Source: Ruminobacter sp964520475 (GTDB lineage Bacteria; Pseudomonadota; Gammaproteobacteria; Enterobacterales; Succinivibrionaceae). From it: 18,544 bases of DNA. Position 1 is the first letter of the stretch. Each line of letters opens with the position of its first letter. Below the pieces are notes generated by a model that searched no databases, was not told the origin of the DNA, and worked only from the letters and a program-made list of their open reading frames with translations. This document shows positions 6,996 through 14,817 of this stretch, piece after piece. The translations under genes were made by a program, and so were the position numbers. The stretch lies in NCBI GenBank assembly GCA_964520475.1, contig CAZFNS010000023.1, positions 1 to 18,544 on the forward strand, given 5' to 3'.

Positions 6996-7795
6996 AGGGG
7001 CACGCGGCCGTAGTTGGTCCTGGCCTCGCGGTACACCGGCATCGCGTCCTGGACGAGGGTGCTGATGTTGTTCAGGTACTCGGGCGTGTGCGGGTGCGCG
7101 GCGACGTAGGCCGCGGCGTTGAGCTCCGGATCCCGCTGCATGTTCTGCCAGACGATGAGCGCGCCCGACGGGTTGAAGCCCGCCACGGCCATGGTCTGGA
7201 TCGCCATCAGGTCCGCGGCCTTCTCGTGCTCGGACGTGTAGGGGATGACCTTCCCCTCGCGGTCCGGCAGGCCCGCGATCCGCGTGAAGATGTCGTATCC
7301 GCCCTCGCCGCGGAGCCAGCCCTTGAAGTTGAAGGACTTGTCCCGGGCCTTGTCGCCGATGAACTGCGAGAGCCGCTCGTTGTCGTGCTCGAGCAGGGTG
7401 TGGGCCAGGGCGTGGGCGATTATGTAGGCCTCCTGGTCCTGGTTGTTCAGCTTGCCGACCACGCAGTTGCTGAGCAGGAGGTGGCCGTGGGCGAGCACCG
7501 TCGCGTTCATGGAGCAGTCGCGGGTGATCTCGACGGCCCACTCGGTCCGCATGCCGGCGAAGGCGCCCGAGACGGCCCGGGTCAGGGCGCGCATGACGCA
7601 CTGGCTCCGGCGGAGCTCCTTGACCGCGCTCGTCGTGATGTTGTGGTTGTCGGAGAATTCCTTAAAGTAAATGGCGCTCATCTGCTCCATCTGGGCGATG
7701 TTGTACGCGCGGTCGCCGTTCCGGGCGCCGCTGATGCTGCACGCGGCGGCGAGCGCGGCCAGGGCGCACGCCGCAACGGTTTTACGAATGTTCAT
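6986..7795 (-). CDS. M48-like metalloprotease lipoprotein with degenerate catalytic motif (HALAH)
   Basis: This 269-residue predicted lipoprotein is organised like LoiP/YggG-type M48 peptidases. Residues 1-19 form a short signal with a lipobox-like LAAAC (Cys19); Ser at +2 predicts outer-membrane sorting. VLAHGHLLLSN corresponds to the strand before the active helix. At residues 128-132 the family HEXXH is HALAH, so both zinc His remain but the catalytic Glu is Ala (codon GCC). The third-ligand region SEHEKAADLMAIQTM keeps Glu191 and Asp195, followed by AGFNP and a HP-H-T-PEYLNNI tail typical of M48. It may be an inactive pseudoprotease, perhaps a chaperone or regulator. The start at 7795 was chosen for the signal peptide and an AGGA upstream. 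Confidence 0.85.
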   Translation of the reverse strand: MNIRKTVAACALAALAAACSISGARNGDRAYNIAQMEQMSAIYFKEFSDNHNITTSAVKELRRSQCVMRALTRAVSGAFAGMRTEWAVEITRDCSMNATVLAHGHLLLSNCVVGKLNNQDQEAYIIAHALAHTLLEHDNERLSQFIGDKARDKSFNFKGWLRGEGGYDIFTRIAGLPDREGKVIPYTSEHEKAADLMAIQTMAVAGFNPSGALIVWQNMQRDPELNAAAYVAAHPHTPEYLNNISTLVQDAMPVYREARTNYGRVPLCQ

Positions 7796-8084
7796 GGGGA
7801 TCCTGCCTTGTCTCCGGTTTCGCGCCGGGGGCCCCCGGGCGGCCCCGCCGCCCGCGCCTCCCGCGTCCGTCAGATATGTTAATCCAAAAAGGGCCGTTCC
7901 GTTACAGCGTCGTTGCGATTTAGTGAGCCGTGCACCGTTAACCCCGGGCGGGGCCCGCCCCGCCGGGGGCGTTCCGGGCGTAAAAAGAATGCCCCCGGGC
8001 CGCCCGGGGGGCCCGGGGCGGCGTAGCATTCCCGGCGCGCGGCGGCCCCGGGGCTCCCCGGCGGCGCCGCCAAGGAGACAGCTC
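7796..8084. promoter_or_regulatory. Divergent intergenic region between the M48-like gene and traC
   Basis: This 289-bp gap separates the divergent starts at 7795 and 8085. The AT-richer part at 7870-7950 is the most likely place for both promoters, but no -10/-35 pair is convincing. The right third is almost pure GC and contains a large dyad. AAGGAG at 8072-8077 is the traC ribosome binding site. No small gene can be supported here. Confidence 0.4.
7987..8031. repeat. Large GC dyad upstream of traC
   Basis: GAATGC (7987-7992) and GCATTC (8026-8031) form the outer arms. Between them, CCCCGGGC (7993-8000) is complementary to GCCCGGGG at 8002-8009 and again at 8011-8018, so two alternative hairpins are possible. 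It lies in the traC leader about 55 nt before the start and could act as a pause site, attenuator or protein-binding dyad. There is no T-run. Confidence 0.5.
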
Positions 8085-10496
8085 ATGAAAATGTTCGCCA
8101 AAAACGCGGGGAAACTCGGCGACCTGTACCCGGTGCTCGCCTGCGACCGGGAAAACGGCCTCTTTTACCTCGGCGACCGGAGCCGGGCGGCCCTCGGGTT
8201 CGGGGTGATCGCCGATCCCCTCCCGGGCGGGGACGACGGGGTCGCCGAGCGCCTCGAGGTGCTCCTCGGCCAGGACTGGCCCGACGACTCCGTGCTCCAG
8301 TTCACCCTGCTCGCCTCGCCCGCGGTCGAGAGTCTGCTGAAGCCCCAGGAACAGGTCCTGCTCGGCCTGGATCCGGACGGGGTCCTCGCCGAGGTGATGC
8401 GGAACCGCCTCGCCTTTTTGCGGCGCGCGGCCGACGAGCCGCCTCCGGGGACCGGCAGTCCCCTTCGGAACTACGTCCTCATGGTCGCCGCGACCGTGCC
8501 CTGCGCCGCGGCGCTGCCCTCGGAGAACGAGATAAAAAGGGCCGCCGCCCTGGCGCGCGCCGCGGTCCAGACCCTGCGGACCGCGGGGGTGGGCGGCCGG
8601 CTCATGGACGCGACCGACCTGATCCGCGAACTCGCCCCGTTCTTCAGCGGGTCGGCGGACGCGTCCTGGCGCTCCGGGCCGGTCCGGGCCGCCCCGGACC
8701 TCCCGGTGAACGAGCAGCTCGCGGACTACGACGCGGAGCTCGCGGTCTTCCCCGACCGGCTGGAGCTCGGCGGGCGGCGCGTCAACACCTACTCGGTCAA
8801 GCGCTACCCGGAGCTCGCGTACTTCGGGAACGCCTCCGCCTACGCGGCCGACCCGTTCACCGGCACCCGGGGGATCTTCGTTCCCTTCATGATCACGGGC
8901 ACGATCTGCTTCCCCGAGTGCTCGTCCCTGACCTCGCGCCTCGGCGCCAAGCGGCAGTGGACCGCGAACCAGGCCTACGGGCCCCTCCTCAAGTTCGAGC
9001 CCCGCCTCGCCCTCAAGAAGCAGGGCTTCGATCTCCTGTTCGCGGAGATGGAGAACGGCGCGCGCCCCCTGCGCTTCAACCTCACCGTGACCACCTTCTG
9101 CCGGAGCCGGGAGGAGGCCCTCGCGGCCGGGTCGGCCCTGCGCTCCTACTACCGGGAGAACTCCTTCGAGATCATGCCCGACCGCTATTATATCCTGCCG
9201 ATCTTCCTCAACGCCCTGCCCTTCGGGGCCGACCCGGCCTCGTTCGCCTCCCTGATGCGCTTCCGCACCCTCTGCCCGGCCCATATCCTGCCCCTCCTGC
9301 CGCTCTTCGCGGACGGCAAGGGCACCGGCACCGGGGTCTTCAGCCTGATAAGCCGCTCCGGGCAGCTCATGAACTGCTCCCTCTACGACTCCTCCACCAA
9401 CTTCAATCTGTGCGTGGCCGCGCAGTCCGGGAGCGGCAAGAGCTTCCTCGTCAACGAGATCATCGTCTCGTACCTGGCGCGCGGCGCCGAGTGCTACGTG
9501 ATCGACGTCGGGCGCTCCTACGAGAAGCTCTGCCACCTCCTGGGCGGGTGCTTCCTCTCGTTCGGGATCGGCTCCGACGTATCCCTGAACCCCTTCGACT
9601 GCGTCCGCGACTACGCGGAGGAGGCGGACATGATCACGGGGCTCCTCGCGATCATGGCGGCCCCCACCGAGAAACTCAGCGACTTTCAGACCGCCGAGCT
9701 CAAGCGGGTGACCGGGGAGCTCTTCCGGGAGCGCGGCGCGGCCCTGCGGATCGACGACGTGGCCGCGGCCCTCGGGGCCCACCCCGACCGGCGGGCCGCC
9801 GACCTGGGCCGGCAGCTCTACTCGTTCACCTCGGCGGGCGAGTACGGGCGCTTCTTCGCGGGCCGGAACAACATTAAGCTCGGCAACCCCCTCACGGTTC
9901 TCGAGCTCGAGGAGCTCAAGGGGCGGCGCCACCTCCAGCAGGCCGTCCTCCTCCAGCTCATCTACCAGATCCAGCAGAACATGTACCTCGGCGAGCGCGG
10001 CCGGCCCAAGCTCATCATCATCGACGAAGCCTGGGATCTGCTCCGGGACGGGGACGTCTCCGGGTTCATCGAGACCGGCTACCGGCGCTTCCGCAAGTAC
10101 GGGGGCGCCGCCGTGACCGTAACCCAGTCGGTGAACGACCTCTACGCGTCGCCCGCCGGGCGCGCCATCGCCGAGAACAGCGCCAACATGTACCTGCTCG
10201 GCCAGAAGCCCGAGACCGTGAGCATCCTCGAGGCGGAAAAGCGCCTGCCCTTAAGCCGCGGCGAGTACGAGTTCCTGCGCTCGGTGCACACCTCGGCCTC
10301 GTACTCGGAGATCTTCCTCGTCACCGGCCGGGGCAACTCCATAGGCCGGCTCGCGGTCGATCCCTTCCGCAAGCTCCTCTACACCACCCGGGCCGAGGAG
10401 GTCGCGGCCATCGACCGCTACGCGGCCGAGGGCCTCACGACGGCGGAGGCGATCCGCCGGGTGCTCGCGGACCGCGCCGCGGGAGGCCGGCCGTGA
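8085..10496 (+). CDS. traC: F-type conjugative transfer ATPase TraC (VirB4 family)
   Basis: This is the cytoplasmic, membrane-associated ATPase that powers pilus assembly in F-type type IV secretion systems. The protein has 803 residues (F TraC has about 875). The N-terminal half (1-430) is the TraC/VirB4 N-domain. The ATPase half has Walker A AQSGSGKS (Lys452), the family segment VIDVGRSYEKLC about 45 residues later, and Walker B LIIIDEAWDLL (Asp647, Glu648). TVTQSVNDLY and NSANMYLLGQKPE are further VirB4 motifs. All key residues are intact, so it looks functional. The ATG at 8085 has AAGGAG 7 nt upstream; the frame is open further 5' without a better start. Its stop overlaps the next gene (GTGA). 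Codon usage matches the neighbours, arguing against recent arrival. Confidence 0.95.
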   Translation: MKMFAKNAGKLGDLYPVLACDRENGLFYLGDRSRAALGFGVIADPLPGGDDGVAERLEVLLGQDWPDDSVLQFTLLASPAVESLLKPQEQVLLGLDPDGVLAEVMRNRLAFLRRAADEPPPGTGSPLRNYVLMVAATVPCAAALPSENEIKRAAALARAAVQTLRTAGVGGRLMDATDLIRELAPFFSGSADASWRSGPVRAAPDLPVNEQLADYDAELAVFPDRLELGGRRVNTYSVKRYPELAYFGNASAYAADPFTGTRGIFVPFMITGTICFPECSSLTSRLGAKRQWTANQAYGPLLKFEPRLALKKQGFDLLFAEMENGARPLRFNLTVTTFCRSREEALAAGSALRSYYRENSFEIMPDRYYILPIFLNALPFGADPASFASLMRFRTLCPAHILPLLPLFADGKGTGTGVFSLISRSGQLMNCSLYDSSTNFNLCVAAQSGSGKSFLVNEIIVSYLARGAECYVIDVGRSYEKLCHLLGGCFLSFGIGSDVSLNPFDCVRDYAEEADMITGLLAIMAAPTEKLSDFQTAELKRVTGELFRERGAALRIDDVAAALGAHPDRRAADLGRQLYSFTSAGEYGRFFAGRNNIKLGNPLTVLELEELKGRRHLQQAVLLQLIYQIQQNMYLGERGRPKLIIIDEAWDLLRDGDVSGFIETGYRRFRKYGGAAVTVTQSVNDLYASPAGRAIAENSANMYLLGQKPETVSILEAEKRLPLSRGEYEFLRSVHTSASYSEIFLVTGRGNSIGRLAVDPFRKLLYTTRAEEVAAIDRYAAEGLTTAEAIRRVLADRAAGGRP

Positions 10497-11104
10497 GAAC
10501 CTTCGTAAGCCTCGCGCGCCGGCTCCCGCGCGCGCTCGCGGCCGCCGCGGCCGCCTTCGGGACCGTTACCTCTTCGCTCGCCCTCGCGGGGCTCACCGTC
10601 TGCCTCGATCTCCAGGAGACCCCCTGCCTCGGCCGGGCCTTCCTGCGGGAGAACGCCCCGCTGAACGCGCCCTGCCCGGAGCCCGCCCCGGAAGGCTGCG
10701 CGGACCGCCGCGTCCGGGCGGGGCTCGCCCGGAACGCCGCCGCGGCCGCGCGGCTCCGCGGCGACTACGGGATCTACGGGCCGGGCGACGTCCTCGTCAA
10801 GCGGATCGCCGCCTTCCCCGGGGACGCGGCGCTGTTCGTTAAGGAAGGAGCGCTGATCTTCGCCGCCCTGCCGGGGACCCGCCCGCTCCCGCCGGAGCTC
10901 TTCTTCCCGGCGGGGTTCCGGCCCGCGGGGCTCCTCCCCGCCCCGGGGTTCCGGGTCCCGCCCCGCGGGGACAGGCTCCTCGTCCTCGGCCCGGGCCGGT
11001 ACTTCGTCGCGGGGGATCATCCCCTCTCGATCGACTCGCGGGTCTTCGGACCCCTCGACGGCGCCCGGGCGGAGCTCTTCCGGATCGGGGCGCGGATCCT
11101 CTGA
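10493..11104 (+). CDS. trhF: TrhF/TraF-like S26 signal peptidase homologue with Cys at the expected Ser position
   Basis: This 203-residue inner-membrane protein of the conjugation cluster has one N-terminal transmembrane segment (about 14-37). The S26 features are GPGDVLVKRIAAFPGD, with the general-base Lys103, and the C-terminal YFVAGDHPLSIDSRVFGPL. The nucleophile Ser usually follows a Thr-Pro soon after the membrane segment (TPS-L/M-P in relatives). Here it reads ETPCLGRAF, with Cys45 (codon TGC at 10625). An extra Pro/Ala/Arg-rich loop fills about 53-92. In relatives this protein matures or helps assemble pilus components. Activity with Cys is doubtful. It starts at GTG, overlapping the traC stop as GTGA, with GGGAGG upstream. 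Confidence 0.85.
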   Translation: MRTFVSLARRLPRALAAAAAAFGTVTSSLALAGLTVCLDLQETPCLGRAFLRENAPLNAPCPEPAPEGCADRRVRAGLARNAAAAARLRGDYGIYGPGDVLVKRIAAFPGDAALFVKEGALIFAALPGTRPLPPELFFPAGFRPAGLLPAPGFRVPPRGDRLLVLGPGRYFVAGDHPLSIDSRVFGPLDGARAELFRIGARIL

Positions 11105-11105
11105 C

Positions 11106-11792
11106 ATGCGCGCCCGGTCCCTCCTTACGGCCGCGGCGCTCGCCGCGGATCTTACCGCGTCAGCCGCCGCGGCGGATCCGGGGGAATTCCTCCCCGGGGG
11201 CGCGGCCGACCCCGCTTACCGCGCCGCGGCGGCGGCCCTCCGCGCGGCCGCAGCCCCTGCCGGTAACCGCTACCTCGCCGCGGCCGGGGAACTCGCCCGC
11301 GCCGCCCGGCCCGCCGGGCCGCCCCGGCGGCCCCCGGCCCCCGCGGGGGAGGAACGGGCCGCGGGCGGCGACGTTTACGTGAGCGCGGCGCTCAGAGACT
11401 TCCTCCCGGAGCTCTGCCGCCTCGCAGGGCTCGGGAGCCTCGTGTTTTACGACCCGCCGGACCGGGGGACCGTCCTCGCCCTCGCCCGCCTCGGCTGCCC
11501 CTTCCGCTTTGACCCCGCCGCCTTCGCGGCCCGGGGGATCGCTTACGTGCCGGCGGCCCCGGACGGCGGGCCCGCCCCCGTCCTCCCGAACGGCGCCCCG
11601 GTGCCGGGGCAATTTCTCGAGCCCGCGCGGGAGGAAACCGTCCCGCCGGAATTTTTCGGGAGGGCGGACGCGGCCCGGGCGCGGATAAGGGCCGCGCTCG
11701 CCGCCGGGGCCGTCCCGCCCCTCAACCGCCCGACGTCACGGACGGCCTCGCCGGACTCCGGCCCCTGCTTGCCCTTAAAGGAAACCCCATGA
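11106..11792 (+). CDS. trbC: TraW/TrbC-like pilus assembly protein
   Basis: This predicted periplasmic protein has 228 residues. Residues 1-23 are a signal peptide ending in an Ala-rich cleavage site before DPGEF. Residues 25-85 are Ala/Pro-rich and poorly conserved. Residues 89-152 resemble the thioredoxin-like TrbC domain of F-type systems: VYVSAALRDFLPELCRLAG, then FDPAAFAARGIAYVPA, matching the 'IDP-x-F-x-x-(Y/F)-x-I-x-x-VP' pattern. In SXT- and R27-type clusters the gene between trhF and traU is called traW/trhW; position therefore supports TraW/TrhW and the domain supports TrbC. It starts 1 bp after the trhF stop and overlaps traU by ATGA. The Pro/Ser/Thr-rich C-terminus looks disordered. 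Confidence 0.7.
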   Translation: MRARSLLTAAALAADLTASAAAADPGEFLPGGAADPAYRAAAAALRAAAAPAGNRYLAAAGELARAARPAGPPRRPPAPAGEERAAGGDVYVSAALRDFLPELCRLAGLGSLVFYDPPDRGTVLALARLGCPFRFDPAAFAARGIAYVPAAPDGGPAPVLPNGAPVPGQFLEPAREETVPPEFFGRADAARARIRAALAAGAVPPLNRPTSRTASPDSGPCLPLKETP

Positions 11793-12859
11793 ACGCTGTG
11801 AAGAACCCCCTCGCCCGCGCCGCCGCGCGGCTTGCCGCCTCCGTCCCGCCCGCCGCGGCCGCCCTGCTCGCCGTCGCCGCGGCCGGAACCCCCGCCTATC
11901 CGGACGGCTACTCCTGCCCGAAGACCGATCTCTTCGCGGACATCCTCGCGAACGTCCCCTACCGGAGCATGCTGCCGATCTACGCGGGCGGGGCCGCCCT
12001 CGGCGGGCCGCGCGGGGACCTGCGGATCCCCGCCTCCGCCTCGCGGAAAACGGTCTGCGCCTGCCACCACGATCTCGGCGTCCCCGAGACGGGCCTCGCC
12101 GTCGGCCTCTGGGAGCCCGCCTACCTGCTCGAGTTCACCCGCGAGCCCGGCTGCTTCCCCGTGCTCGGGTCCGTCCTGCCCGTGCCGGACCGGGGGATCG
12201 GCTCGCGGGGCGCCGGGGGCGGCGGCGCCGCCGACGTCGCCCTCTACCACGCCCACCTCTACAGCTTCCCGCTCTTTACCATGCTGAACCTCTACACGGA
12301 CATAAACTGCGGCCGCTCCGAGTATCTGGACCTCGACCTGCTCTACGCGACCGAGTTCGACCCGTCCTGGTACGACGAGAGCCTCGCGGCGGCCGCCGCG
12401 CCGGATCTGCCCGCCCTCGCGGACCCGGACGGGGTGGGCGCGTGCGCGGCCGCCGCGGCCGCGGCTTACGCGGGCGAGACCCGAGGCGGCCTCCCGTGGT
12501 GCGCGGGGGCCTGGGGCTTCCTGTACCCGCTCGGCGGCTACGTGAGCGCGGCCGGCTCCCCGGCGGAGAACACCTCGCTCCTCGCGGCGCGGCTCCTGAC
12601 CCTCCTGCACCGCCGCGGACAGCTCCGGGCGACCTGGGGCGACGCGGCCATGTGCGGGGGCGTGCGCGCGCCCGGGTTCCCCGGCGACGCGTACCGCTTC
12701 TCGATGCTCTACCCGGTTCCCGAGACGGGGGACACGCACGCCTACGGGGAGCCGGCCGAGTACTGGGAGGGCGACGCCCGGATCCCGCCCGGCTTCCACG
12801 ACGCCGTGTACGTGGTGTGGCGCTACCGGAACTGCTGCCTCGGCGCGGCGGAAAAATAA
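11789..12859 (+). CDS. traU: Conjugative pilus assembly protein TraU
   Basis: This periplasmic F-type transfer protein has 356 residues (F TraU has about 330) with a signal peptide over about 1-36. Matches to F TraU from memory: LAVGLWEPAYLLEFTREPGCF, YHAHLYSFPLFTMLNLYTD, ATEFDPSWYDESL, LPWCAGAWGFLYPLGGYVS, LLTLLHRRGQL, and the ending VVWRYRNCC. In F TraU the N-terminal region carries CWSCIFPLSLG. Here the equivalent reads VPYRSMLPIYAGG, so that Cys pair is absent, although other Cys remain. The ATG overlaps the upstream stop and AAAGGA precedes it. This is the last gene of the block; traN and traF/H/G do not follow. Confidence 0.92.
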   Translation: MNAVKNPLARAAARLAASVPPAAAALLAVAAAGTPAYPDGYSCPKTDLFADILANVPYRSMLPIYAGGAALGGPRGDLRIPASASRKTVCACHHDLGVPETGLAVGLWEPAYLLEFTREPGCFPVLGSVLPVPDRGIGSRGAGGGGAADVALYHAHLYSFPLFTMLNLYTDINCGRSEYLDLDLLYATEFDPSWYDESLAAAAAPDLPALADPDGVGACAAAAAAAYAGETRGGLPWCAGAWGFLYPLGGYVSAAGSPAENTSLLAARLLTLLHRRGQLRATWGDAAMCGGVRAPGFPGDAYRFSMLYPVPETGDTHAYGEPAEYWEGDARIPPGFHDAVYVVWRYRNCCLGAAEK

Positions 12860-12885
12860 CCCGCCCGGCGGCCCGCACGCTGTAC

Positions 12886-12891
12886 TATAAT
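12886..12891 (+). promoter_or_regulatory. -10 box (TATAAT) for rlmI-gloC
   Basis: A perfect TATAAT lies in the 83-bp gap after traU, 51 nt before the rlmI start. No good -35 is visible in the GC-rich DNA upstream. It indicates that rlmI-gloC is transcribed independently of the tra block. Confidence 0.55.
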
Positions 12892-12942
12892 GGTTAAAAA
12901 GCGCGGCCGGAAAGCCCGGCGGCGCGGCGGCGGGCACAAAGA

Positions 12943-14151
12943 ATGCGGGCAAAACTGATTCTTCACGAGACCAGGGAAAAGTCGCTCCTGCGGAGACACC
13001 CCTGGATATTTTCCAAAGCGGTGAGGGAAACGATCGATCCCCCGGAAAACGGCGGCGACATAGACGTGTACGCGGCCGGCGGGAGTTTTCTCGCGACGGC
13101 CTCCTACTCCCCGAACTCCCAGATCCGGGCGCGGGTCTGGACCTTCGCCGCGGACGCGCGGATCGACCGCGCGTTCTTCGCGGCCCGGATCCGCGCCGCG
13201 GCGGCCCTGCGCGAGCCCCTGATCGCGGGAACGGGGGCGACGGCGTACCGCCTCGTCAACGCCGAGGCCGACGGCCTGCCGGGGCTCATCGTCGACCGCT
13301 ACGGGGACTGGCTCGCGCTCGCGGCCCTGAGCGCGGGGGCCGAGTTCCATCTCCCGGAGATCACGGACGCCCTCGCGGAGCTTTACCCGGACTGCGGGAT
13401 CTACGAGCGCTCCGACTCGGAGGCCCGGCGCAGGGAAGGGCTCGAACCCCGGACGGGCCCGATCCGCGGCGGCATGCCGCCCGACGAGATCGTAATCGAG
13501 GAGAACGGCGGCGTGAAGATGATCGCCGACGTCGTCCGCGGGCAGAAGACCGGCTGCTACCTCGACCAGCGCGCGAACCGCGCCGCCCTCGCCCGTTACT
13601 GCCGCGGCAAGGCCGTGCTGAACTGCTTCTCCTACACGGGCGGCTTCGCCCTCTACGCCCTTAAGGGCGGCGCGAAGTCCGTCGTCAACGTCGACGTCTC
13701 GAAAAAAGCCCTCGAGACCGCGAAACGGAACGTCGTCATCAATCATCTCGATCCCGGGCGGGTCCGCTTCGTCTGCGCGGACGTCTTCGCGTTCCTCCGC
13801 GAGGAACGGAAGGCCGGCCGCGTCTACGACGTGATCGTGCTCGATCCCCCCAAGTTCGCGGAGAGCCGCTCGCAGCTCGAGAAGGCCTGCCGCGGCTACA
13901 AGGACGTCGCCATGTGCGCCGCCGCGCTCTTGAGCCCCGGCGGGTACCTGTTCACCTTCTCCTGCTCCGGGCACATGACCCCCGAGCTCTTCCGCAAGGT
14001 GACGGCGGACGCGTTCCTCGACGCGGGGCGCGAGGGGCGGATCGCGGAATTTTTCACGCAGGCGGAGGATCACCCCGTGTCCCTGGCCTGCCCCGAGACA
14101 CTCTATCTCAAAGGACTGGCGGTGCGGGCCGTCGGGCCCGGTCCCGCCTGA
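12943..14151 (+). CDS. rlmI: 23S rRNA (cytosine1962-C5)-methyltransferase RlmI
   Basis: This S-adenosylmethionine-dependent enzyme makes m5C1962 in 23S rRNA. Its 402 residues align along the whole length with E. coli RlmI (396). The N-terminal PUA domain (about 1-80) starts with REKSLLRRHPWIFS and holds SPNSQIRARVWTF. A middle segment has NAEADGLPGLIVDRYG. The Rossmann methyltransferase has VLNCFSYTGGFALYA for cofactor binding, DPPKF (Asp301-Lys304) as motif IV and FTFSCSG with the catalytic Cys341 as motif VI. The Shine-Dalgarno is weak. gloC follows after 15 bp, suggesting an operon. Confidence 0.96.
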   Translation: MRAKLILHETREKSLLRRHPWIFSKAVRETIDPPENGGDIDVYAAGGSFLATASYSPNSQIRARVWTFAADARIDRAFFAARIRAAAALREPLIAGTGATAYRLVNAEADGLPGLIVDRYGDWLALAALSAGAEFHLPEITDALAELYPDCGIYERSDSEARRREGLEPRTGPIRGGMPPDEIVIEENGGVKMIADVVRGQKTGCYLDQRANRAALARYCRGKAVLNCFSYTGGFALYALKGGAKSVVNVDVSKKALETAKRNVVINHLDPGRVRFVCADVFAFLREERKAGRVYDVIVLDPPKFAESRSQLEKACRGYKDVAMCAAALLSPGGYLFTFSCSGHMTPELFRKVTADAFLDAGREGRIAEFFTQAEDHPVSLACPETLYLKGLAVRAVGPGPA

Positions 14152-14166
14152 AACAAGGAGGTTTGC

Positions 14167-14817
14167 ATGCTGAGATACGTGACGGCGCCGGTGGGCGCCT
14201 TTATGGAAAACTGCCGGTTCGTCTTCAATCCCGAGACCCGCGCCGCCGCGGTGTGCGATCCGGGCGACGACGCCCGGGACCTCTACCGGCTGCTCGAGGG
14301 GCACAAACTCAAGGCCACGTGCGTGATCCTGACCCACGGGCACCTCGATCACTGCGGGGCCGCGCGCGAGCTCGCCGATCTGCTCGGCGTCAAGATCATC
14401 GGCCCGCACCGCGACGACGGGTACTGGCTCATGAACCTGGAGCTCCAGGCGGCCATGTTCGGCCTGGATCCGCGCGGCCCCCTCGTCCCGGACCGCTACC
14501 TCGCGGACGGCGAGAGCGTCGACCTCGGGCTCGGCGAGAACGCCAAAGCCCTGCACTGCCCGGGGCACACCCCGGGGCAGATCTGCTACTACTTCGAACA
14601 AAGCGGCCTGCTGCTGTCGGGCGACGTGCTCTTCGCGGGCTCCATCGGCCGGACCGATCTCCCCCAGGGCAACTACGAGGAACTCATGAAATCCATTAAG
14701 GAAAAGCTCGCCGTCCTGCCCGGGAACACCCGGGTGCTGCCCGGGCACGGGCCGGAGACGGACATGGCGACGGAGCAGGCCGAGAACCCCTTCCTGCGCG
14801 GCGGGTTCTCCTTCTGA
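14167..14817 (+). CDS. gloC: Metallo-beta-lactamase-fold hydrolase, type II glyoxalase GloC (YcbL)
   Basis: This is a predicted hydroxyacylglutathione hydrolase that would convert S-lactoylglutathione to lactate in methylglyoxal detoxification. It has 216 residues; E. coli GloC/YcbL has 215. The zinc motif is THGHLDH (His57, His59, Asp61, His62), with further ligands His134 in CPGHTPG, Asp153 in LLLSGDVLF and His194 in LPGHGP. The VGRSD-like IGRTDLPQGNY and the NPFL ending match YcbL. A perfect AAGGAGG precedes the ATG. The last bases of the gene are partly duplicated downstream. Confidence 0.94.
   Translation: MLRYVTAPVGAFMENCRFVFNPETRAAAVCDPGDDARDLYRLLEGHKLKATCVILTHGHLDHCGAARELADLLGVKIIGPHRDDGYWLMNLELQAAMFGLDPRGPLVPDRYLADGESVDLGLGENAKALHCPGHTPGQICYYFEQSGLLLSGDVLFAGSIGRTDLPQGNYEELMKSIKEKLAVLPGNTRVLPGHGPETDMATEQAENPFLRGGFSF

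Noticed and set aside
7938..9932. Long minus-strand open frame (664 codons)
   Set aside because: It is antisense to traC, Gly/Glu/Arg-rich, with no family motif.
11543..14748. Two long minus-strand open frames opposite traU, rlmI and gloC
   Set aside because: They are antisense shadows of well-recognised genes, with low-complexity products.
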